From: Marchantia polymorpha subsp. ruderalis
Taxonomy: Eukaryota > Streptophyta > Marchantiopsida > Marchantiales > Marchantiaceae
DNA length: 64,000 nt
Direction of reading: 5' to 3'
Assembly: GCA_037833965.1 (NCBI GenBank)
Contig: AP031358.1
Span: 13,772,001 to 13,836,000, forward strand
Positions 20,873 to 30,424 of this stretch are shown here, one piece after another. The notes under the pieces were generated by a model. That model was not told the DNA's origin. It saw only the letters and a list, made by a program, of their open reading frames with translations, and ran no database searches. Position 1 is the stretch's first letter, and the number at the start of each line of letters is the position of its first letter. Both the position numbers and the translations under genes were made by a program.

Positions 20873-22080
20873 ATGGACTATGATAAGACTAGATAGCAAC
20901 ATGATTGACCATAACTTCACTTTTATTTTGCACATGATCGGCGACTGATCCCCGTGAAAGCGATGCGTCTGATTGCTCTGGGATTTGGCCATAAAGTTAT
21001 GTCAGCCTCAGGTTTTGGTGGGGCATTCACAAAATAGCCAGGATCTGCTTTGAATGTTTCAGCGGGACAAAGCTCTTCCAGTGTCAGGTTTATTCTCTGC
21101 AAGCGCAGTAGAGAATATGCAGGCAGATGAGCAGCGCTTTCACAGCCGGTTGAGCTTTTTTCAATTGCCCTGTGGGCTTTCCATCCATGCTTGCAGATGC
21201 CGGACGATGCGTTCGAGCTAATGTGAGAGGAAGAGGATCTCCTTTGCGGGTGCTGTAGTGGACCGCAATCCCATGAATTTGATCAAAATCCTGTTGAGAG
21301 AGAAAAATCTATACTGCGAATTGAGACTAATCTCTAAAAGCTGGTGCTGATAGGCCACAGACGAGGATGGTAAGTAGAATCTGGCTTTGCTACGGAGTTT
21401 TGCATGACATTCTTGCCGTATTCAGCGAATGTTGGCCTGGAACTGGTGGACGATGCATTCGAGAACACGTCGTTGAAACCTCAAGTGCTTCCACTCCAGC
21501 AAAACTCCTTACCCGACCTTCAGCCTTGTATTTGGCTTGAATACTGAGTTTGACTGCTGGATCGGCCTTAAAAAGCTCCAACCATTGCTACGAGGACAGA
21601 AATTTTGGATGAGCGCGTGGGGTTGGAATTATTACGCAATGGAAAGGAGATCCTTCTACGCGGAACACAAACACCTACTCGCTCGTTCATGGGCAGGCAG
21701 GGGCTTTGCATCAGTGCAATGCTGGCCTGCTCTTCAGACCTTCTGGCGTTCGCTACGAAACGTTGTCATTCAGAAGGTGGTTAACCGAACTCGCTAACGG
21801 GGAAATCTACTTCGTCTGTTGGACTGAGATATCAACTCACCAGTGTACGCGTCTCGTCATCAATGTAGCCATAGGCGAGCGGATCGCCGGAGAAACATCG
21901 CCACGTTTTACTTCAGAGATTTTCTTCATCACCCTCTCGAGCTATCTGCACAACCAGAGGTTCAGGCATGTACAGATCTGGCCATATTCTCGTTTCATCC
22001 ATCAACTGTGTAATACCTCGAGCCCATATCCAAACTCCAAGCAAGTAAGTGAACGGCGGTAATTCGAAAGCTCTGTGACT
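20873..22080 (-). other. Possible decayed unknown gene
   Basis: Base composition is higher in GC than the next stretch, and the minus strand gives scattered protein-like pieces, for example a 63-codon frame at 21390-21581 starting MELFKADPAVKLSIQAKYKA. None belongs to a family I can name, and the frames are short and interrupted. It could be an old gene or transposon remnant. Confidence 0.25.
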
Positions 22081-25000
22081 TCAGGAAAGGAGTTAATTAC
22101 CTAAGAAACATAATTCTGGTCTCGAACGTTCTCATGACTTTAGTTCTTTATATAATCTGAAATATATATATATATATATATATAATATTGAAAGAATGAT
22201 AATTTGTAATATTTTTATGCAGTTGATAATATTATACTCTATTGTATGTTTTTTAATATAATTTTTTTACTTTATAATTCAATTTATCAAACCAAAATAC
22301 ATATTCGATTTATTCTAATTTAAATTTGAAATATTTTTATGTCATTTAATCAATTAAATATTTTAAAAATAAAATATTTAGTTTTTTTCATTGAAATATA
22401 AAATGAGAATATATGAATTTAATTTAATTTTAAAATATAAAATTAATCAATAAAGTAAAAAATTCAATTAAAATTTTGCTACTTATACAAGAAAAATTAT
22501 ACTGAATTTCCAAAAAAAATTATTTTAATTTATCTATGGTGTATATTTGTGAATTTTTAGCTTATTGATACTACAATGCTCCTTTGAAACAATTGTTATT
22601 TAAATATCATATACATACAATCCCTTCCTTCACAAATTTAGATTAATTTCAATATAGAGTGAGAATATAAAACACAATTAATTACCAGCAGAGATGTCTG
22701 GAATATTTATTGTGCTTCTCTAGAGATGCAATGGAAAAAGATCTCACTGCACATTACATTTCATTTTGATAGGATTGTAGATGGGTGAAGTGTGGCGAAT
22801 AACACATTACAGTGATATTCATGAAACAAATACCTGTTACTCAAGCAACACAATTAATATCTATTTTACAAACATAGGTGCTGTTAGCATGTGACTCAAG
22901 TAACAATTTCAATTATTATTTCCGAGACATACTGATAAGCAAAAGAATATTCTTCGAATAACAGACTAAAATTTTATTTATCAAGCTTACAAATTACTTA
23001 GGTGATAAATAAAGATAAATTTTGTGCATCGATTGGTTTTTCATATTGAATAATCTTTACTTTAAATCTAAATCGATTGTTCAGAAAAATGTTGAGAATA
23101 TTCATCTACATATTGAAAAACAATTTTATTCATTTTTTCAGTAAAATCTAATATCCATAACTGATTTCAAGTAACGAAATATCATTATAAGTAAACATAT
23201 CATGATAAAAAGTTTTGATATTATATTTATATAATCAAATTAATCATAAATATTATAAATCAAATTAATAAAAGAAATATAAGAAAAAATTTCAAAATTT
23301 AGAAGAAACGATAGACATTGTTGCAAGGATGGTAACGCTATTATCGTACAATAGAGAGAAATTGGTGAAATATGCTCATAAGTGATTTTATTACTTGGAG
23401 TCAAGAAAGCTTATAAATTGCAATGTAGTTGCTATTGATGAAAATCATGCAAATAGAGTTGCAACACTTTGTGGGTAGATGTGTGGTATTTGAACATGTT
23501 TAAGCATTATTCAATACTGTTTATCACAATTACATACTTTAACCTTTATAGGACCTGGCTATCGGTTGGAGCTTGGAGTTTGCAAGATCACTATCGTTGA
23601 TCATTAGACATCATCAATATGTGTTGGTCAAACATTTTTCATAATAGATTGGATTAGTATCATTGCGTGAGAATTCAAAGGAGGTCATAGTAGATGCATT
23701 TTAAGCATCACTGGTGAGTTAATTTGGTGCACCGGCCATGGTTTTAACCAATCAAGATATAGAAGTTCTGGATAAAGTTAATTGTCTGATCATACTTTAA
23801 TTAATCATAATTAGCAAAAAGAGTTATATGGATGATGCAGAAAGAACTTAGAATTTTGGCTTTGATAAATGTTCTCTTGGAGACTAAGATATCCAACAAC
23901 CATAGTTGACCATGACTTATTGGTTTAGACGACAAGTATTTTTGACGTCCTTTTCATTGTGTTTTTTCTTACATGGCAGAGATCCAAAGTTATTTGTAGC
24001 TATTTGTCTAGAACCAATTAAAGTCTTGAACTTGGATAATCTTAATGTATGATTAGAGAACATTACTCTTTCATAAAGTAATGCTTATGGCAATTTATAA
24101 CCTGATCATCATTGAAATACCTCGTATTATGCTATCATTCGAGGAGTAGATTACCGATCTTCATATCAAATGTTTCACAATGCTAATTACATGTACTTGC
24201 AGGAGAGTGTACCGGTAACAGTCGATGTCATTGCTGGTCCCAGAACTCTACAAGTACTAGAGGATTAACCTTCTCAAGTCTCGGTGTTAAAGGATCGTGA
24301 TCTGGATATATCATGGGCCTACTTGTGCGCCTGTCAAACTTCAAACATGGAAGGTACCATAGATCCAAGCAATGAAGTGGTGCAAGTAGGCTTGAGATGT
24401 ATGCCCTATGGACAAGCTGGTGCATCTGCCAGTTTGTTGATTTAGGATTCTTGTTCGAGAGGGTTGCGTATATAATATTTGATACCTACTCTGAATGCAA
24501 TACCCAGAGGGTAGTAAAAGTGTTCTCGACTGGATTTGCACGCAAGCTCATTCGATTACTTCAAGATATATATTACAAATAGACGACTTAGGATGAGTCA
24601 TTACAGCACCTTGTGATCTTAGTCCCACGAAGAGCATATCATAAAGTAGATGGTTAACCTTGTGTTAGAGGCCCAAACGGCTAGTTATGGTTCATTTGTG
24701 TTGGTATATCAAGGATGTATATTTACGTGTATTGTGGTGTATGATTACAGTGCAATGTATGTTGAGATGCTATATGTATGTGCAGACCAAAGTATCATTC
24801 TGAACGTAAAGAGGTTACTCTATCAGGTGAAATGTTTTAGTACTTTCATTTGGCCTCTCACTCTTGGATACGGCGAGACTATGCCACAGGAAATAAGTGC
24901 AAAGGATATGACCATCCCACTGAGGAGCATTCCACAAAAGCCGAGACGTCAAACGTACACTCAGAGAGAGGAGATGAAATTAATGATTTGAATTTTTGCT

Positions 25001-25590
25001 CGCATTGTGTCTTCGAACGAATTTTGGGAAATTCGGCCACGTCCCAAAGCAATGCATCATATCGAGCTCAATTGTAGAATCACCTCGTAGAGTAAAACTC
25101 CCCCGATACATAAACTGCCTCCAGGCCATGAAGTCATCATCATGACCCGTAATCAAGAGGAGCTGAGTTCCCTGAATTCAGCTCAGCTTCTTGTCTGCTT
25201 AAAGATTAAAAGGCACTGTCCTGTTGACCTGTCTAAAATGTGGGAGTTCCACTCGCACGTCAAATAGAATTTATCTACACCCACTCGCACGCCATCACAG
25301 TTTTCCTGTTTCCTATCCATATCTGTATCAGATAGACATAAAAATTATTTGTCAAAATTGTTTTGTGAACACTCCGATTTTTTCCTGAAAAATTTTCTGG
25401 CATGAGGAGATGAACGTGTTGAGATCGACACGGACACTAGGAGTGATAATTTATTTGCAACTGTCAATGGATTGGTGAAATCTAGTCGACATAGCATCTG
25501 AGATGTGAGCAGTCTGTTCAAATCTTTTACATAAAGTCCATCTTGACGTCTCCAGAGATGGATACGATTGTTGACGGAGCGTGGAGAGAT
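22081..25590. other. AT-rich intergenic DNA
   Basis: Includes a short (TA)n run near 22160-22185 and more than 1 kb of very AT-rich sequence. The frames at 24228-25077 are short, overlap on both strands and show no motif. No RNA gene was recognised. The final 100 bp are probably the 3-prime region of the germin-like gene. Confidence 0.5.
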
Positions 25591-26223
25591 CTAATTGGTA
25601 ATGAGTTTGACGTAGGGAGATCGAAGAAGGGCGATCACTTGGTCGTCCACTTTGAAGCTCTTCTTCAGAACTCCATTCGGTATTTGGGTGCCGAAGAGAG
25701 TGATGGGCAGGTTTATGGTGCCGGGATTGGGGTGGCCGAATGAGGACACAGCCTTGGCAACTTTGGTGCCATTGTTGAATTGGTGATGCACCATTCCTCT
25801 TGGAAACACGAACAGGTCGCCTTGCCGAACTGTCTCCGAGTAAAGCTTCCCGGTGCTGTCGACGAATGCAACGTCGAGAATGCCGTCCAGCATGTACATC
25901 AGCTCGGAGGCCCTGGGATGCGTGTGCGGAGGATTCACGGCTTGAGGCTGGAATTCAAGCAACATGACAGAGACTCCAAGAGAAGTGAGAGCAGGAAACT
26001 CTTTGACAGTCGCTTTCCTCGAGGCAAAAGTATTGGCTTGGCCTTTGAATCCCCTCAACCCGGTGTATGTGAAATACTTGCCATTCAAGCTCGTCGTGTT
26101 TTGGTCTGGAGGTATGAAAAAGTCGTCCGTCAAGTCCATGTCTGCCACCACTCTGCCCAGCGCTTGGTAGAAGAGCAGAATTATGGCCAGATACACGCTT
26201 GATTTCGAAGCCAGAAATTCCAT
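25591..26223 (-). CDS. Germin-like protein (cupin), single exon
   Basis: Germin-like proteins are secreted, cell-wall-associated cupins that bind a metal, usually manganese; some have superoxide dismutase or oxalate oxidase activity. The 210-residue protein has a hydrophobic N-terminus (about residues 10-27, signal peptide). Cupin motif 1, PPHTHPRASE, supplies His 100, His 102 and Glu 107. Motif 2, GDLFVFPRGMVHHQFN, supplies His 146, so all four metal ligands are present. Length fits the family. Unusually, there is no cysteine anywhere, so the N-terminal disulphide of typical germins is missing. The first ATG is followed directly by the signal sequence, supporting this start. Enzyme activity cannot be predicted from the motifs alone. 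Confidence 0.93.
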   Translation of the reverse strand: MEFLASKSSVYLAIILLFYQALGRVVADMDLTDDFFIPPDQNTTSLNGKYFTYTGLRGFKGQANTFASRKATVKEFPALTSLGVSVMLLEFQPQAVNPPHTHPRASELMYMLDGILDVAFVDSTGKLYSETVRQGDLFVFPRGMVHHQFNNGTKVAKAVSSFGHPNPGTINLPITLFGTQIPNGVLKKSFKVDDQVIALLRSPYVKLITN

Positions 26224-28480
26224 GGCTCAGAATTCCACAGTCCAATTAGCTGTATTGAATTGTAGAATTTAACAGTCTGCATGGAAAGTTGCCAATGTTA
26301 GTCAACTGAGCACTGATCGAAGCAGCTGAAAGCAACGGATACCATAAGAACAAATGCACATAGAGTTAGTTGCACGAGGCTTTCTCGATCAGAATCATCC
26401 TCTGGACAAGAACCCGAAATCTCAAAATCCGCGAGGATATCATGAGCCATTGGATGCATCCCGTCTAAGTGCAAGAAGTCCTGGTAGCCTGAATCAAAAC
26501 ACACTGGACGTGCTGAAACTCTGAACCGTAATGAATGTCTAACTTGTATGGAAATCGAGATGAAATTACCAATTGGCAGGAATCAGTACCGAACTCGTCC
26601 GCCTCACGACTGATGAGTCCAAATGCACAAGTCTAGAAAGTTGCCTGAATCAGCTCAAGTCAGCCAGCGATACTCGTCAAGCTGCAGCTTTCAAAGCTCC
26701 CCAACATCAAATCAGGAAGTCCAGTTTAATCCTATCTTTTCATAGTACGAAGCTCGTCACCTCTCGGGGACGAATGTGCTCGAAAGTCAACGGAGAGCCA
26801 ACAGGGCTATGAGACAGCGAGCAACAACAGGGGCTCTGTCCTTGGGATTCGACCTCCACCGATTCAGCGATGGAAGAGCAGAAAATATCCTTATGAATGC
26901 GGCGGACCTCTTTCGGGAGCACGATCGACGATAGATTTTTGTTGACTTTCACAGCCTCTAAATTGAAGGACTGCGCTTCCTCAACTTCCATGAACGAGCT
27001 CGGGGAACGAGTTCGATGGATGCTGCCTGACAATCCGCACTATTGGCCTCCATAACCCACTTGGGCCGATCGAGCGAGTGGACCAGACCAGCGCAGCGCA
27101 ACGGCGCGAGATGGCCCAGCCAAGAACCGTGTGCTCTTGACTTCGAGACCCAGAACCGAGTGTTCACGTCGGAAAGAGCTTATGGATTGAGGATGATCGA
27201 GTGCGCACGTCCTTCCCGCTTTCAAGGAAAAGGTGAGTGAGTAAATGAGTCGATAAGTCGATGAGGTGGGAATTCCACAACCGACTTCACTTCACTTCAT
27301 TGACAAGTTAAAATCGGCCTACATTTCACTCACTCCAATCACGCAATCCCACGTTTGATTTGACGTGCACCTCACACTCTCGATTGGATCCAACTTGGTA
27401 TCGGGATTCCCAGAGATTCAAGTGGATGCAGAGAAGCTCGCCGGCTTAGTTTCATAAGCTGCCAAGACTCGCTTCTTCGCTGCTGGCTGCGCGACGTAAG
27501 AGCTTCTTTATAGCCGATATTTTAGAATATCATATCCACTCTGGACTTTCATCCTCCCTTAGCACTTATTGAGAGGGACCGAGCTTTTCAGGAGCACGAA
27601 ATCTGTCGGACCTTAGAGTGAAGGAAGGGCCCAGGATCTTGATTTGCAAGGTCTTCCACATGATTGCGGTTCGTGCCTAGATCTTGCACGCATCCCTCGG
27701 CACCAATACGACTGCCATGGTTTCTGAGTGTCTATCTTAGCAAGGGATTCTCTACACAGATGAGGGGGTGTTGAGGATGACCTTTGGCCATGGCGGCTCT
27801 GGTGTGATGAGGTCCGCAGAAGGGTGATTGCAAAATGCTCGGGATGTAGCTTCCTTTCTGCTTAGCTTTACAGCATCCGAGGACGCAGCGAGGATGCATC
27901 CTTGGCAGAGGAAATTGAGAGGAGCTGGTTGAGGTCGTATTGGTTGTCATGCCGTGCATGCCATTCGTTCCGTCCGTCTCGAAATGCAGTAGACTGACAA
28001 GCGCTTTCAGAATCACTGCTGGGAAAGGGCTCTGCTTGTCAATGTCCGTCGCCTTGAGCCAATCCTTAACTTTGTGATGAGGGTTTGCAGACCGAACTTC
28101 CTCGGATGTGGTAATAGTCCTCTGATCGATCTCATACACGTAGTGCGAAATCTAGTTTTGGTACTTCCTCATCTTCTTCTCGATGCCACTTGCCCATCGA
28201 ATTCAGAGCGCTTTATATTCCTCGTCGTCCCTGTGCATTCGAGGAATTAATGAGGACGAATCTGGTAAAAAGCTGGTGCCAATTTCCGTCCTTAGCCCCA
28301 TCGCACTGCACTCTGTACGTTCAATCACGCGACTGAGCTTCTGAAGGATCTACAATGTGATGGAAGGAATGCCGAGTAGGACGTTAATGAGGAAAGTGAT
28401 GTGCGAGCAGTTTCAGATACAGACTCGCACCTCAGCCAATAAAATCAGACGTAGAAACTGATTCCTACAGAGTAATCTGC
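26224..28480. other. Intergenic DNA with unrecognised frames
   Basis: Near-average GC with several overlapping frames (for example 26740-27033 minus, 27732-28139 minus). None shows a known motif or convincing splice-linked neighbours. One of them might be an exon of an unrecognised gene, but the evidence is too thin to call. The first 100-200 bp should contain the promoter of the germin-like gene. Confidence 0.4.
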
Positions 28481-28489
28481 CCCATGTAA

Positions 28490-28640
28490 TGTCACATCCC
28501 ACAGGGGTCCAGCTGATTCCTGATTACTACCCACCTGATAATTCTTCAAGCGGAGATCCCTTACTACCCAGAGAGATTTGAACCTCAGATGTGTATAGTT
28601 CGTACAATTGAACCACAATTTGATTCCGAAGAACCGAGAT
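28490..28640 (-). repeat. tRNA-derived SINE-like unit
   Basis: Read on the minus strand, TGGTTCAATTGTACG resembles a polymerase III A box, and about 30 nt later GGTTCAAATCTC fits the B-box consensus, followed by CTCTGGGTAGTA. This spacing is that of tRNA-derived SINE heads. It does not fold into a proper tRNA cloverleaf that I can draw. Ends and target duplication were not resolved. Confidence 0.42.
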
Positions 28641-28659
28641 CCCACATTATACCTGTATT

Positions 28660-29499
28660 TGAAGTCTGTAGTAAGATGCGCTCGGTCCAAGTGTAATAGA
28701 TGTCGACACTGCTGTCCTAAGTTTATTTTGAATCATCTGGATATCTTTTGCTTCTACTGACGTACTGAAATTCCTGTACAAATCGTTTGATCCGGTGCAG
28801 CTTCGTATTAGAGTCAATCTTGCAATACAGTGAACCGTTGCTCTTGAAACTCCGTTCCGAAGCAAATAAGTGAGAAATAAGAATAAATGGAACTTAAATT
28901 CCAGGAAAACTTCGAAGCGGCCACGGGACCGAGAGGCGAAAACAATCCCATCAAACCGAGAATCTCGAGACAAAAGCCAGTGATTTAGCAGCAAGCCAAG
29001 AATCATTTAGAAAATGAAGTCTGAGTTTAGTAGCTTCGGATTTCAGTAGTGCTGAAGTGTACTTACGAAGTGCTTGACAGTTGCGCTGGTAAAAAGTTCC
29101 GCAAATATCTGCAGCCAGTGAATTTATTTACTGCCTACACGAAGTACTGTACTTTCCTGAATTAATCTGAAAGTCAGATCCTTGGTTTGAAACAAGCAGC
29201 TGTACTCAACTTGAAATATCACCTGCAGGCGTGTCATTTGAATATGTAAAGAAAAAACGGGTCCTTTTGAAGAATGCCGTGATTGATTCCATCCAAACTT
29301 GATTGTGAATGTGGTAACCCACTTTTTTGTTCTTAGTTAGAATTAAAACATTTTTGAATAATAAATATCAAAATAACAACTTTAAATAATAATCGGTACA
29401 CAGAAACAGAGTAAAAAGTGAATCTCGAGATCTAGAGTATCCAGAGCAGTCTAAGGGTTTGGGCTTAGGCCACAGTCAGGCGCATCGGATGTAACGGAG
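28660..29499. other. Intergenic DNA without recognised features
   Basis: Moderately AT-rich. A 119-codon minus-strand frame at 28647-29006 has no known motif. Nothing else could be supported. Confidence 0.4.
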
Positions 29500-30180
29500 A
29501 GTTCATGCTGCAATACCTGCTTCAAGCGCTTTCGGCGGTAGATCCCTCATAACTTTCTCAATTCATAACGCCTTGACTTTGTTAAGGTCTTGTTGGAAAA
29601 AACTCGACACGCTCGTTCTAACGAGCCTAAGAACTCTTGAAACGTATAAAGGATCACTAAGTTATGAGTGTCGAAAATTACTGATATGGGAGGCTTTCGG
29701 CGGTAAAGCGATTTCGGCGGTAGATTCCTTTGGCAATACGCCTTCGGCGGTAGACGCTTTCGGCGGAATAGTTCCTTCGGCGGGAAAGTCAATCCCTCAT
29801 AACTTTTTCAATTCGTAACGTTTTGATTTAGTTAGTGTCTTGTTGGAAAGAGCTCAACACGCTTGTTCGAACGAAACCAAGAACTCTTGGAACGGATAAG
29901 GGATCACTTAGTTATGACTGTTGAAAGTGACTGATATGGAATGCCTTTGGCGGAAGATTTACTTCGGCGCAAAGGCCTTCGGGGCAAGGGCCTTCGGCGG
30001 TAGACACCTTCAACGGTACGCCTTCGGCGCCACGTGGCAAAAGATTCCCGATGGCGGAAATGGGCGGGATTATGTCAAGTGTGGTAAGCAGGACGGCGGG
30101 GCGTGAAGTCGCACATGGCAAGCAGGCCATTACCCATAATTGCGGGAACGGCATTCAAGCGGCCTGTCGGTCCCCTGGAA
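29500..30180 (-). mobile_element. Diverged, reverse-oriented relative of the solo-LTR family
   Basis: On the minus strand this stretch contains at least two of the 130-bp modules (reverse of the TCGTTGGAAC and AGTCAAACCG blocks near 29570-29640 and 29810-29890), CCGCCGAAGG-type spacers, and a block near 30090-30170 matching 7045-7115 of solo LTR 1 (TGAATGCCGTTCCCGC and CATGTGCGACTTCA). Ends were not resolved, so whether it is a solo LTR or part of a larger fossil is unknown. It is clearly older or from another subfamily than the two copies near 6-13 kb. Confidence 0.7.
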
Positions 30181-30372
30181 CTCGGATTTTGGAGAATGAA
30201 TTTTGGCCTAGGGTTCAGAGATCTTGCGGGGCCCATATCTTTGCGATGGACGGTTGGATAGACCTGAAATTTGGTGGGGCCGTTAGTCTGAGCCCGCCAC
30301 GCATGCGTGCAAATTTTCAGCCTCAGATCTTGGTTCTAAAGCTGTTAAAGACGCTGGCAGCTCTGTATAGTA

Positions 30373-30412
30373 GAGTTAGGGTTCAGTTTAAGGGTTAGGG
30401 TTAGATTTAGGT
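30373..30412. repeat. Short telomere-like tract
   Basis: The block contains GTTTAAGGGTTAGGGTTAG and further TTTAGG-like words, resembling the plant telomere unit TTTAGGG in degenerate form. It lies immediately beside the target site of the intact hAT transposon. It may be chance or a short interstitial telomeric insertion. Confidence 0.4.
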
Positions 30413-30424
30413 TGTAAGTTATAG

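Noticed and set aside
22081-24180. CRISPR array or regulated tandem array in the AT-rich block
   Set aside because: Only simple AT-rich sequence and a short TA run; no regularly spaced repeats, and the genome is a plant's.
30373-30412. True telomere or chromosome end
   Set aside because: The tract is about 40 bp, degenerate, and followed by normal genes on both sides.
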